Assembly: GCF_003385895.1 (NCBI RefSeq)
Contig: NZ_QRDQ01000009.1
Location: forward strand, 124,001 to 188,000
Length of the DNA stretch: 64,000 nt
Reading direction: 5' to 3'
Source of the DNA: Flavobacterium cutihirudinis
GTDB lineage: Bacteria > Bacteroidota > Bacteroidia > Flavobacteriales > Flavobacteriaceae
Shown here one piece after another: positions 16,845 to 25,426 of this stretch (position 1 is the first letter of the stretch; every line of letters starts with the position of its first letter). Under the pieces are notes generated by a model that was given only the letters and a program-made list of their open reading frames with translations, did not search any database and had not been told where the DNA came from. A program made the position numbers and the translations under genes.

Positions 16845-17321
16845 TTATTTAATAGTTAATTTGTTATCCACTTTTTTGGGCTTTAATTCCTGAATGCTTT
16901 GAATTAGTGGTTGCAGCTTATCTCTTTTAATCTCTCCCGAAAGTGTAATGACACCTCCAACAACAGTAGCGCTGACACCATCGTAAGAATCTACAATTTT
17001 ACTTACCGATTTATCTAAATCAGCATCTGAATTAATTACAACAGTAGCTGCAGCCGGTTCAACATTCGGCACCGGAATCTGACAGTTATTCACAACCGAT
17101 TTTACTCCTTGCACTGATTTAACCGAACGCTCAATATTCTTTTTAAAAATTTCATCATCACAGGTTCCTGTAATTGTAGCAACACCTTCATGTACAGTAA
17201 CGTGCACTCCGGGTGTATTTAGTTTTTCGCTAATTTCTTTTTCTAAATCAGCATCCTTTGGACTGCATGACAGCAAAGAAACAGCAAGTGCCATTCCCAA
17301 TAAAATTGATTGAATTTTCAT
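16845..17321 (-). CDS. Lipoprotein with two BON domains
   Basis: The 158-residue protein has a lipoprotein signal peptide with cleavage before Cys19 (SLLSC). Two BON domains follow: about 25-85 (VTVHEGVATITGTCDDE, KSVQGVKSVVNN) and about 92-158 (SATVVGGVITLSGEIKRD). BON domains bind phospholipid or act as envelope-stress scaffolds (OsmY, DolP). The expected place is the periplasmic face of a membrane. It is the first gene of a likely operon with the BON-LysM protein, which points to an envelope or osmotic stress role. Confidence 0.8.
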   Translation of the reverse strand: MKIQSILLGMALAVSLLSCSPKDADLEKEISEKLNTPGVHVTVHEGVATITGTCDDEIFKKNIERSVKSVQGVKSVVNNCQIPVPNVEPAAATVVINSDADLDKSVSKIVDSYDGVSATVVGGVITLSGEIKRDKLQPLIQSIQELKPKKVDNKLTIK

Positions 17322-17474
17322 AACGCTATATTTAACAATTAACTACCTAAAATTAAATAGATTAACTATTAAAAGATTATATGATATTGGGAGGAATTTA
17401 TATTTTTTCCAGTAAAAAATAGAATTCATATAATAAAATCTAACATTGACTCGAGAATCAAGAGTTATATTTAT

Positions 17475-17978
17475 TTAAAATTCTACTTGGGGAGATTTTG
17501 ACTCGGACCTAAATATATAAATCAGCTCCTTTTTGTTTAAACTGCTACATATTTCATTATACTTTCTAATTTTACTGTAAATATTATTTTCTGCCAAAGA
17601 CAACTCATCCATTATAGTTATAATATTTTTATTGCTTTTCAATTTTGAATCAAGTTCGATATTAACTAATGTTCTAACCAGATATTTATTGAGATTATCG
17701 CTCTTTAATTTCAGATCTTTAACCGCTTGTCCATTCAAAACCTCTTTTCTACATTCAATTTTTAAATCTTTAGCATTAGAATTTATTTGATTTAATTCTG
17801 CATTATTTATTTTATTAGAATTCCGCAATATAGCAGTCAGTTTTAAAACAATTTCGGTTTTTACTTGAAGATTTCCCTTAACGTCTTTCCAACTTTCATC
17901 AATTTTTTCATTGACCTGAGAAAAACAATTTAAACTAAAAAAAAGAAAAATAGCAAAGATTATAAAGGTGTTCTTCAT
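17475..17978 (-). CDS. LemA-like secreted protein (tentative)
   Basis: I chose the ATG at 17978 (167 residues) because it gives a clean signal peptide (KNTFIIFAIFLFFSLNCFSQ); an earlier start would add 32 residues in front of it. The mature protein is almost all helical. The pattern IDESWKDVKGNLQVKTEIVLKL, interrupted here for length, recalls the 'W..v...l..R..l...L' start of LemA. The later IYSKIRKYNEICSSL and the end KSPQVEF recall the 'YN..v..yN' and 'P.V.F' signatures. Unlike typical LemA it has a cleavable-looking signal peptide and shorter helices. Its role is unknown. Confidence 0.5.
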   Translation of the reverse strand: MKNTFIIFAIFLFFSLNCFSQVNEKIDESWKDVKGNLQVKTEIVLKLTAILRNSNKINNAELNQINSNAKDLKIECRKEVLNGQAVKDLKLKSDNLNKYLVRTLVNIELDSKLKSNKNIITIMDELSLAENNIYSKIRKYNEICSSLNKKELIYIFRSESKSPQVEF

Positions 17979-18054
17979 TCGAATATATTTAAAGAATTTA
18001 ATTGACAAACTGTCATTTATTTTATAAGAATTCATCAAAATAGTAATAAAAAAT

Positions 18055-18453
18055 CTAATTCGGCGAATAATCAACCTTAGTTAAAACCCGATCTTCAATA
18101 TTGCCCAAAACGTCACCGTACTTCGCCGTATATTCCTTTTTAATGTCAATCCATTCCTGATCTTTTCTAAAATCTTCCCAGGCTTTTTTCATCGTGGCTT
18201 CATCCGGCCATTCTAAAAAATAAACGAACTCCGTCTTCTTATCTGATTTTGATTCATAAATAGAAGTTATCTTAAAATTATATTTCTTCATAATACGCAT
18301 CGCATGGTCACGAAAACGTTCATTAAACTCTTTTTTGTTGTTTTCGAAAATTTCATAAATACGTAATTGAAAAATTGGAGTCTTTTGAGTTGCATTTTGT
18401 GCTTTTACAGCAAATCCGGTAAGCAAAACTAAAAATATCAAATATTTCTTCAT
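18055..18453 (-). CDS. Secreted NIPSNAP-family protein
   Basis: The 132-residue protein has a signal peptide (KKYLIFLVLLTGFAVKAQN). One NIPSNAP domain follows (about 25-125: FQLRIYEIFENNKKEF, FRDHAMRIMKKYNF, FVYFLEWPDEATMKKAWEDF), a ferredoxin-like dimeric fold of the ABM type. Biochemical functions of bacterial NIPSNAP proteins are poorly known. It lies 76 bases upstream of the LemA-like gene on the same strand, so co-transcription is possible. Confidence 0.8.
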   Translation of the reverse strand: MKKYLIFLVLLTGFAVKAQNATQKTPIFQLRIYEIFENNKKEFNERFRDHAMRIMKKYNFKITSIYESKSDKKTEFVYFLEWPDEATMKKAWEDFRKDQEWIDIKKEYTAKYGDVLGNIEDRVLTKVDYSPN

Positions 18454-18598
18454 GATTTATACGTTTATCAGCTTTCTGTTTTTACAATAAAACTATTACT
18501 TTTTTTTCAAACCCGACAGAAAATATTTTTTTCTTTCTACAATTCAACCACTTAAAAATCTTTCAATTTTTAAATTTTTAAATCATTAAATTATACTC

Positions 18599-18606
18599 TA
18601 TATTTG
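18599..18606 (+). promoter_or_regulatory. -7 box of dnaX
   Basis: TATATTTG matches TAnnTTTG perfectly and lies 19 bases before the dnaX ATG, giving a very short leader. No TTG is seen at the usual spacing. Confidence 0.45.
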
Positions 18607-18625
18607 CTATCGAATAAAATAGAAT

Positions 18626-19711
18626 ATGGAACAATTTGTAGTATCGGCACGTAAATATCGCCCGCAGACCTTTAAGGATGTTGTGGGGCAAAAAGCCATT
18701 ACAAACACTTTGTTGAATGCTATTGACAGCAATCACCTTGCTTCTGCCCTTTTGTTCACCGGACCGCGTGGAGTTGGAAAAACTACTTGCGCGCGTATTC
18801 TGGCTAGAAAGATAAATCAGCCTGGATATGACGATCCAAATGAAGATTTTGCATTTAACGTTTTTGAGTTAGATGCCGCTTCAAACAACTCGGTTGATGA
18901 TATTCGAAACTTGATTGATCAGGTTCGAATCCCGCCACAAACCGGACAATACAAAGTATATATTATTGACGAGGTTCATATGTTGTCTTCGGCTGCTTTT
19001 AATGCTTTTCTTAAAACGTTAGAAGAACCGCCAAAACATGCTATTTTTATTTTAGCGACGACAGAAAAACACAAAATCATTCCGACGATTTTATCTCGTT
19101 GCCAGATATTTGATTTCAAAAGAATTACGGTAAAAGATGCTAAAGAACATTTGGCTGATGTTGCTGCAAGCCAAGGAATCAATTTTGAAGATGACGCACT
19201 TCACATTATTGCTCAAAAAGCAGATGGTGCAATGCGCGACGCTTTATCTATTTTTGACCGTGTAGTTTCCTTCTGCGGAACAAACTTAACGCGTCAGGCC
19301 GTAACTGAAAACCTGAACGTTTTAGATTACGAAACTTATATTTCAATTACCGATTTGATTCTGGAAAACAAAATCCCAGAACTTCTAATCGCTTACAACG
19401 ACATTCTTTCTAAAGGTTTCGACGGACATCATTTTATTGCCGGATTAGCTTCTCATTTCAGAGATTTATTAGTCAGCAAAACTCCTGCAACTATCGCTTT
19501 GCTTGAAGTTGGAGAGCAAGCGCAACAAATGTATAGCGTTCAGTCTCAAAAATGTTCACAGGAATTTTTATTAAAAGGAATTGACATTGCAAACGACTGC
19601 GATTTAAAGTATAAATTGAGTCAAAACCAGCGACTTTTAGTTGAGCTATGTTTGATGCAATTGGCCTCTATCAATTTTGATGGAGAAAAAAAAAAGCTGA
19701 GCAATTCATAA
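18626..19711 (+). CDS. dnaX: DNA polymerase III clamp loader, short (gamma-like) product of dnaX
   Basis: The zero-frame product has 361 residues and holds the complete clamp-loader ATPase: Walker A GPRGVGKTT (46-54), DEVHML (115-120), sensor-1 ILATTE, and the domain III collar to about 355. It stops ten codons after a run of ten A residues, with an unrelated tail KLSNS. This equals a gamma subunit, which loads the sliding clamp but cannot bind the polymerase. The four-Cys zinc module usually found after Walker A is absent: the RKINQPGYDDPNEDFAFNVF segment has no Cys. The gene is monocistronic. Confidence 0.9.
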   Translation: MEQFVVSARKYRPQTFKDVVGQKAITNTLLNAIDSNHLASALLFTGPRGVGKTTCARILARKINQPGYDDPNEDFAFNVFELDAASNNSVDDIRNLIDQVRIPPQTGQYKVYIIDEVHMLSSAAFNAFLKTLEEPPKHAIFILATTEKHKIIPTILSRCQIFDFKRITVKDAKEHLADVAASQGINFEDDALHIIAQKADGAMRDALSIFDRVVSFCGTNLTRQAVTENLNVLDYETYISITDLILENKIPELLIAYNDILSKGFDGHHFIAGLASHFRDLLVSKTPATIALLEVGEQAQQMYSVQSQKCSQEFLLKGIDIANDCDLKYKLSQNQRLLVELCLMQLASINFDGEKKKLSNS

Positions 19712-20364
19712 TTCCCCCCGTTTATTTTAAAAACGGAGGTTATTCTATTGTTGAAGTCGAAAGTCAAAAGCCGAAAGTTGAAAGTCCATCTGTAACTACA
19801 AGTAAAACTTCTGAAGCCCAAACAGAAACTAAAACTACAATTCCTCAACCTGAACAAGTTGATGAAACTCCAGAAACACCAAGAGCCGAAATAGGCAATC
19901 CAAAAGTTTCTGCATTTTCTTTAGCAAGTATTCGCAAGAAAAAAGAACTGGAAGCGAGCACTAAATCGTATGTTAAACCTTCATCTGTGTTACCTACAGA
20001 AGAATTTAACGAAACCGATATGTTGCTGCACTGGAACAAATATGCTGAACGTCTAGGTCAGAAAGGTTTCAAGATTATGGAATCTATTTTATTGATCAAC
20101 GATCCTGTTTTAGATGGAACAAAAATCATTTATGAGCTTCCAAACGAAGGTTCTAAACTAGAATTTGAAGGTCAGATAAATGGATTATTAGGCCATTTAA
20201 AAGGTCATTTGCATAACCATGATATTACTATTGAAGTGGTTGTAAACGAAAAAATAGAAATGAAAAGAAGTTACAACGACCAGGATCGCTACAATCGCTT
20301 CTTGGAAATCAACCCAAACATCGAGCTTTTAAGAAGTACATTTGGGTTGGAGTTGAATGGTTAA
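18626..20364 (+). CDS. dnaX: DNA polymerase III subunit tau, produced by slippage on an A10 run
   Basis: After the A10 run (19686-19695) the -1 frame is open with no stop to 20364. It continues as KKAEQFIIPPVYF, a Pro/Thr/Glu-rich linker (SVTTSKTSEAQTET, EQVDETPETPRAE), then FSLASIRKKKELE and a folded C-terminal domain (LHWNKYAERLGQKGFKIM to STFGLELNG). The joined product would have 579 residues, a normal tau length. Tau holds polymerase cores together at the fork, and loss of this domain would be unexpected in a living cell. The downstream frame keeps coding-like composition, so this is not decay. Ribosomal -1 shift, RNA-polymerase slippage or a homopolymer sequencing error can each explain it. 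Confidence 0.8.
19682..19739 (+). promoter_or_regulatory. dnaX recoding signal: GGAG, A10-G slippery run, downstream hairpin
   Basis: The element has GGAG (19682-19685), then ten A and a G containing the heptamer A AAA AAG in the zero frame, then a hairpin with CCGTTT/AAACGG (19718-19723 with 19731-19736) extended by CC/GG across one mismatch. The hairpin begins about 18 bases after the run, farther than in E. coli. The UGA that occurs in the +1 frame is not used. The zero-frame stop is at 19709-19711. Confidence 0.6.
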
Positions 20365-20369
20365 GTTTT

Positions 20370-20948
20370 CTATTTATTTCGGAAACCTAAGTTATAAACT
20401 TTTTCCAGCCATTTTTTTCTTCGGTCAGTATCAGACGTTTTTATAATTCCGATATAACTGACTTTTACCGGTTTTATTCCGCAGAATTCCAAAGTGGATT
20501 TCTTTAGCTGATTGACGCTCGGTCTTCCAAAGAACAATCGATAATACCAACCCGGTTGATCTAATGTAGTAATAATATGTGCTGTTTTCCCTTTTAATAA
20601 TTTATCCCACCAAACTGAATTTTCTCTGTATTGAAATGCCATTCCAGGTAAAAACAAACGATCAATAAAACCTTTCGTAATTGCGGGAAGACCGCCCCAC
20701 CAAACAGGATGAATCCAAACGAGATGATCGGCTCTTTTTATTTTCTCCCAGGAATCTAGCAAATCCGGTTCTAATTCTGTTCGTTTTTGATAACCAAATT
20801 GCAAATTTGGATTGAAGTTTAAATTGGCAATTGTTATAATTTCAACTTGCGATCCGGAAGCAATTGCTCCGTTTTTATACGATTCTGCAATTCCGAAGTT
20901 AAAACTTTCAGCATTAGGATGTCCGTTTATAATCAGTATTTTTTTCAT
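20370..20948 (-). CDS. NAD(P)H-dependent flavin oxidoreductase (NQO/KefF/MdaB-like)
   Basis: I chose the ATG at 20948 (192 residues), which gives the family start MKKILIINGHPNAESFN, with a -7 box 15 bases before it. The flavodoxin-like fold has the FMN loop INGHPNAES (7-15), WIHPVWWGGLPAITKGFIDR and FLPGMAF, all typical of quinone reductases using FAD or FMN. These cytoplasmic enzymes reduce quinones by two electrons and often protect against electrophiles. The gene is convergent with dnaX (5 bases between stops) and unlinked to a K+ efflux system, so KefF function is not supported. Confidence 0.85.
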   Translation of the reverse strand: MKKILIINGHPNAESFNFGIAESYKNGAIASGSQVEIITIANLNFNPNLQFGYQKRTELEPDLLDSWEKIKRADHLVWIHPVWWGGLPAITKGFIDRLFLPGMAFQYRENSVWWDKLLKGKTAHIITTLDQPGWYYRLFFGRPSVNQLKKSTLEFCGIKPVKVSYIGIIKTSDTDRRKKWLEKVYNLGFRNK

Positions 20949-20962
20949 ATTGAATGTTTTCT

Positions 20963-20970
20963 CAAAAATA
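20963..20970 (-). promoter_or_regulatory. -7 box of the oxidoreductase gene
   Basis: TATTTTTG on the minus strand is a perfect TAnnTTTG match, 15 bases upstream of the ATG at 20948. It argues against a longer N-terminus. No TTG at the best spacing. Confidence 0.4.
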
Positions 20971-21168
20971 CTATTAGGATAAATGATTTTACTAGACAAA
21001 TGTCCCAAAATGCTTTTTTCGTCTTAATTAGATTTGAAAAAATTAAACACATAGAAACATAGAATCTATTTTAGAAAAAGAGTATGGAACAAATCTAGAT
21101 TTGAACACATAGTATATGATGAAAGAAATACATCTTTTTAAAAAAAACTCTGTGACGCAAAATCTTAT

Positions 21169-21726
21169 CTACAATGCTTTTCGAATTCGGCTTAAATGCC
21201 TTGGAGTTACACCTAAATACGAAGCTAAATATTGCAACGGAATTAACTGTAAATACTTTTGATGATTTCTATAAAGTTCTTCGTAACGCTGTGCACCCGA
21301 TAATTTCTGAAAAGAAACCATTCTTTTATGAAGATTAACAAACTCTAATTCAGTTAATTTTCTTCCTGTTTCCTGCCAGTTAGAACCAGATTGATATAAT
21401 TTTTCCAGAGCTTTTCGATCTAAAATCTGTAATTCTGTTTCGGCTAAAGCTTGAATATTTTCTTCGGCTTTTTCTTTGGTAATAAAACTAGCAAAAGAGG
21501 CCATAAATTCATTTTCGAATGCAAAACAGTTTGTGATTTCGTCGCCTTTATGATTGACAAAAAATGATCTTAGAATTCCTTTTTTAATAAAAACAACTTC
21601 ATTGCAAACCTGATTTTCAGTCAACAAAAGTTCGCCTTTCTTTAAAGTTCGAACTGTAATTAAATCGTCTAAAAGATCTAACTCCTGAGAAGGAAACTGT
21701 TGAATGGACTGAAAAACTGATTTCAT
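21169..21726 (-). CDS. Crp/Fnr-family transcriptional regulator
   Basis: The 185-residue protein has a cyclic-nucleotide-binding-like beta-roll (about 10-110: LKKGELLLTENQVCNEVVFI, GILRSFFVNHKGDE). A long helix and a short helix-turn-helix end follow (QYLASYLGVTPRHLSRIRKAL, recognition helix at the extreme C-terminus). The cAMP-binding PRTA-type pocket is not seen and there is no FNR Cys cluster, so the ligand is unknown. The start overlaps the stop of the TMEM175-like gene by 4 bases (ATGA), so the two are translationally coupled. Confidence 0.85.
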   Translation of the reverse strand: MKSVFQSIQQFPSQELDLLDDLITVRTLKKGELLLTENQVCNEVVFIKKGILRSFFVNHKGDEITNCFAFENEFMASFASFITKEKAEENIQALAETELQILDRKALEKLYQSGSNWQETGRKLTELEFVNLHKRMVSFQKLSGAQRYEELYRNHQKYLQLIPLQYLASYLGVTPRHLSRIRKAL

Positions 21727-22310
21727 AGATTTTCTTTAGAATCAAAAACCCTCTCAATTCTTTTATCCGGAATAAGCCAAAGCATCGCTACAATAAAATA
21801 AGCTGCACCAGAAATCCATTCGTTGTAAAACGAAGAAATAATTCCGATGATATATAAAACCGCTGATACTTTTCCTTTTAAATCTTTGCCAAGTGCTTTT
21901 CGCAAAGGAGAATTTTCGCCTTCGCTACACATAATTACGTATTGCAAAATAACGTAAGCTATGGCACAAAGCAGTAAAATAATTCCGTACAAAGCCATAG
22001 ATGCTTTCTCAAAATTATGCTCTCCCATCCAGCCGGTTGAAACGGGAATCAGCGAAAGCCAAAACAACAAGTGCAAATTACTCCAAAGCACTTTTCCATT
22101 GACTTTAGATAAACCATGAAGTAAATAATGATGATTGTTCCAGTAAATTCCAACATAAATAAAACTCAGAATATAGCTTAAAAATTTAGGAATAAGCGGT
22201 TTTAAATCGGCGAATTCATGTCCTTCCGGCACTTTAATTTCTAAAATCATAATGGTTATGATAATTGCCAAAACACCGTCACTAAAAGCTTCAAGTCTAG
22301 TTTTATTCAT
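21723..22310 (-). CDS. TMEM175-family potassium channel-like membrane protein
   Basis: The 195-residue integral membrane protein starts with the TMEM175 signature RLEAFSDGVLAIIITIMILEIKVP (residues 5-28, written here in parts: FSDGVLAI and ILEIKVP). The first helix of this family lines a K+-selective pore, with the FSD motif holding the helix bundle. About six hydrophobic helices are visible (SYILSFIYVGIYW, LLFWLSLIPVSTGW, GIILLLCAIAYVILQYV, YIIGIISSFYNEW, AYFIVAMLWLI). Bacterial members form tetrameric leak channels. It is the first gene of a two-gene operon with the Crp/Fnr regulator. Confidence 0.85.
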   Translation of the reverse strand: MNKTRLEAFSDGVLAIIITIMILEIKVPEGHEFADLKPLIPKFLSYILSFIYVGIYWNNHHYLLHGLSKVNGKVLWSNLHLLFWLSLIPVSTGWMGEHNFEKASMALYGIILLLCAIAYVILQYVIMCSEGENSPLRKALGKDLKGKVSAVLYIIGIISSFYNEWISGAAYFIVAMLWLIPDKRIERVFDSKENL

Positions 22311-22340
22311 TTACAATTGCTGAGATTATTATTTTCTTTT

Positions 22341-22408
22341 GCCACAGATTAAATGATTTAAATGGATTTTTTTTACTCTTAATCCTTGTAAATCCATTAA
22401 TCTGTGGC
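22341..22408. repeat. 'GCCACAGATTAAA' intergenic inverted repeat
   Basis: Arms of 28 bases at 22341-22368 and 22381-22408 are inverted copies with few mismatches, sharing GCCACAGATTAA and GGATT. The same arm start appears at 5724. It separates the ppx 3' end from the TMEM175-like start and may act as a transcript-end hairpin. Confidence 0.75.
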
Positions 22409-22420
22409 ATTATTTTTTTT

Positions 22421-23311
22421 CTAAATTTTACCGTAATACATCGCTTTTACGATTCCGTCTGAAAGCCCGATTTTTGGAACATAAATCTGGCGCGCTCCAC
22501 TCCATTTCATAGCGTTTAGATAAATTCGCGTTGCGTGGATAATAACGTCGGCACGGTCAGAGTTCAGTCCTAATTCGGCAATTCTTTGTTCGTATGTCAA
22601 AGAATTCAGGAATGCATATTGCGAATTCACATAAATATACGAAAGCGGTTTTTCCTGCTGTTTTCCAGACATTTTAAACAACTTATTGATGTTTCCTCCA
22701 GAACCTATCAGCGTTACCTCATCATAATCTGCAGTATTCGTTTTGATCCATTTTTCAATTTCATCCCAAACTACTTCGTGCACCATATTATTCAGTAAAC
22801 GAACAGTTCCCGCTTTGAAAGATCTTGAAGTAATCATTTTTCCGTCAGAGAATAAGGTGAACTCAGTACTTCCACCTCCAACATCAACAAAAAGATAAGT
22901 TTCATCTGATTTGATTAAATGATGTAAATCTGTAGAAGCAATAATAGCTGCTTCTTTTTTACCATCGATAATCTCAATTTTTATATCGGCTTTTTTCTTA
23001 ATTAAAGCCACAACTTCTTTTGCATTGTAAGCCTCGCGCATTGCAGAGGTTGCAAATGCCATATAACGTTCTACTTTATGTACTTTCATCAGAAGGTTGA
23101 ATGCTTTCATAGCATCAGCCATTCGATCTATATTTTCTTGTGAAATTTCTCCAACAGTAAAGGCATCCTGACCTAAACGAATTGGCACACGAACAAGGGA
23201 ACTTTTATTAAACTGTGGTTCTTTACCTTCCTGCTCTACAACATTCGATATCAGAAGCCTCATGGCATTTGAACCGATATCTATTGCTGCAAACTTCCTA
23301 ATATTAATCAT
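22421..23311 (-). CDS. ppx: Ppx/GppA-type phosphatase (exopolyphosphatase)
   Basis: The 296-residue protein of the actin-like ASKHA fold has phosphate loop 1 as AAIDIGSNAMRLLI (residues 8-21) and loop 2 as FVDVGGGSTEF (about 141-151), and ends in the domain II region. It corresponds to the short two-domain form without the C-terminal HD-like domain of E. coli Ppx. Such enzymes remove terminal phosphates from polyphosphate or hydrolyse pppGpp. Position directly after ppk1 (31 bases) on the same strand makes polyphosphate the more likely substrate. Confidence 0.88.
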   Translation of the reverse strand: MINIRKFAAIDIGSNAMRLLISNVVEQEGKEPQFNKSSLVRVPIRLGQDAFTVGEISQENIDRMADAMKAFNLLMKVHKVERYMAFATSAMREAYNAKEVVALIKKKADIKIEIIDGKKEAAIIASTDLHHLIKSDETYLFVDVGGGSTEFTLFSDGKMITSRSFKAGTVRLLNNMVHEVVWDEIEKWIKTNTADYDEVTLIGSGGNINKLFKMSGKQQEKPLSYIYVNSQYAFLNSLTYEQRIAELGLNSDRADVIIHATRIYLNAMKWSGARQIYVPKIGLSDGIVKAMYYGKI

Positions 23312-23342
23312 GCTCGCTTTATGATTTGAAATTGTTTTTTAA

Positions 23343-25421
23343 TTAATTTATTTTTTGCGGAACCGCTTCACTTACCTCAATCTTTTTTTGGTAATATTTA
23401 TAGGTTTCAAATTGCGCTCTAAATGGGGCATGATGATTTCGAGGCTTGTATTTATTATCTAATTTATATGAATGATATCTTACTTTAACATTTCCTTTCC
23501 AAGCGATATTAAAATTATCAATCAGTTCTTTTTTGATTTCTAAGTCGTAAATCGGACAAGTAACTTCAACTCTTCCGTCAAGATTTCGAGTCATAAAATC
23601 GGCTGACGAAATATATACTTCGGTTAAACCGGCATTTCCAAAAATATAAACTCTTGAATGCTCTAAATAGTTATCGACAATACTTATTGCTTCTATATTT
23701 TCGCTCATTCCCGGAATCCCTGGAATTAGAGAGCAAATCCCTCTTACTTGTAGCTGAATTTTTACTCCGGCATTACTGGCTTCGTATAGTTTATCAATCA
23801 TTTTAAAATCAGATAAACTATTCATTTTTAATTTAATATGCGTTTTTCTTCCGGCCAGAGCATGCAAAATTTCGCGATCAATTAGTTTTATAAACTTAGT
23901 TCGGGTATAATGTGGAGATACAATTAAATGTTTGTATCGATGCACTCTATAATTGATATCAAAAAATTCGAATATTTTTGATGTGTCTTTTAAAATTCCC
24001 TGATGACAGGTAAACAGCGTAACATCTGTGTAGATTTTTGCTGTCGATTCATTGAAGTTTCCAGTTGAGATAAATCCGTAACGACGTGTTTTTCCTTCTT
24101 CGAGTCTTTCAATTACACATATTTTACTGTGAACTTTCAAGCCTTTAATTCCAAAAATAAGCTCGATTCCTTCCGTCTGCATTTGTTCCGCATACGAAAT
24201 ATTACTGGCTTCGTCAAAACGCGCCTGAAGTTCAATTTGAACTACTACTTTTTTACCATTTTTAGCAGCATTTATAAGCGAACTAATAATTTGCGAATTT
24301 TTTGCCAAACGATACAGCGTAATTTTAATACTTGTAACTTTTGGATCTAAAGCCGCTTCACGCAGGAATTTCGTTAAATACGAAAAAGACTGATAAGGCG
24401 CGTGAACCAAATAATCTTTTTTATTAATTTTCTCTAAAATACTGCCATCTAAACTTAAACCTGGAACTGGCAAAGGCTCATTTGGTTTGTACAATAAATC
24501 ATATCGTCCCAAGTTTGGAAAATCCATATAATCACGACGATTATGATATCTTCCGCCTGGAATGATACTATCTGTTTCTACAATTTTCATTTTTTCCAAA
24601 AAGAATTGCAGCGTATCTTCTTCAATTAAATTGTCATAAATAAAGCGCACCGGTTCGCCTATACGACGGTCTTTTACAGAATTGGAGATTTTTTCGAGCA
24701 TACTTTTACTCAAATCACTGTCAATATCCAACTGTGCATCGCGCGTAATTTTGATCATATGTGCCGAAATACTTTTAGAATCAAAAATATTGAAGATGTT
24801 TTTTAGTTTAAAACGAATTACATCATCAATAAGAATAACATATTGTTTATCATCATCCGAAGGAAGTACCACAAATCTGTTGATATTTTTCGGAATCTCA
24901 ATCAAAGCATAACGAACCTCATCATTTGCAAGCTCTAAACGAACGGCCAAATAACCCAAAGTATCTTTTAAAACCGGAAAAACTGCCAAATCATTCAAAA
25001 TAATAGTAACCAACTCCGGACTCAATTTTTGTGTAAAAAAGTCTTTTAAGAAACATTCCTGTTTTGGAGTAATTTGAGTTTCGTTTATAATAAAGATATT
25101 TTCAGCTTCCAGTTCGGCTTCAATATTTCCTAGAATACGTAAGCTCTCCGACTGCTGCTGAATAACTATTTCTGTAATATCCTTAATTAATTGATGGGCA
25201 GAAATACCGCCTAAATACTTTTCGCCAGAAATACCAGAAAGGCTCAATCTTCGAATTGCAGCATACCGAACTCTGAAAAACTCATCTAAATTGTTTGAAA
25301 AAATTCCAACAAAACGCAGTCTGTCTAAAAGTGGCACTGTGTTGTCTGCTGCTTCCTGAAGCACTCTTGCATTAAACGCTAACCAACTTTTTTCTCTATC
25401 GATATATTTCTGTTCGTACAC
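23343..25421 (-). CDS. ppk1: Polyphosphate kinase 1
   Basis: PPK1 makes polyphosphate reversibly from ATP. The protein has 692 residues and the four-domain layout: N-terminal YIDREKSWLAFNARVLQEA, a middle H-domain, and two PLD-like catalytic domains. QARFDEASNI carries the ATP-phosphate Arg, and GIKGLKVHSKICVIER carries the autophosphorylated His (His435 of the E. coli enzyme). The start codon is GTG, which gives the normal family N-terminus YEQKYIDREKSW. It begins 5 bases after the SixA-like stop and ppx follows, a common order in Bacteroidota. Confidence 0.95.
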   Translation of the reverse strand: MYEQKYIDREKSWLAFNARVLQEAADNTVPLLDRLRFVGIFSNNLDEFFRVRYAAIRRLSLSGISGEKYLGGISAHQLIKDITEIVIQQQSESLRILGNIEAELEAENIFIINETQITPKQECFLKDFFTQKLSPELVTIILNDLAVFPVLKDTLGYLAVRLELANDEVRYALIEIPKNINRFVVLPSDDDKQYVILIDDVIRFKLKNIFNIFDSKSISAHMIKITRDAQLDIDSDLSKSMLEKISNSVKDRRIGEPVRFIYDNLIEEDTLQFFLEKMKIVETDSIIPGGRYHNRRDYMDFPNLGRYDLLYKPNEPLPVPGLSLDGSILEKINKKDYLVHAPYQSFSYLTKFLREAALDPKVTSIKITLYRLAKNSQIISSLINAAKNGKKVVVQIELQARFDEASNISYAEQMQTEGIELIFGIKGLKVHSKICVIERLEEGKTRRYGFISTGNFNESTAKIYTDVTLFTCHQGILKDTSKIFEFFDINYRVHRYKHLIVSPHYTRTKFIKLIDREILHALAGRKTHIKLKMNSLSDFKMIDKLYEASNAGVKIQLQVRGICSLIPGIPGMSENIEAISIVDNYLEHSRVYIFGNAGLTEVYISSADFMTRNLDGRVEVTCPIYDLEIKKELIDNFNIAWKGNVKVRYHSYKLDNKYKPRNHHAPFRAQFETYKYYQKKIEVSEAVPQKIN

Positions 25422-25426
25422 TTTAT

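Noticed and set aside
18626..20364. dnaX as a pseudogene broken by a frameshift
   Set aside because: dnaX is essential, both parts are well conserved in character, and the break is exactly at a slippery A10-G run.
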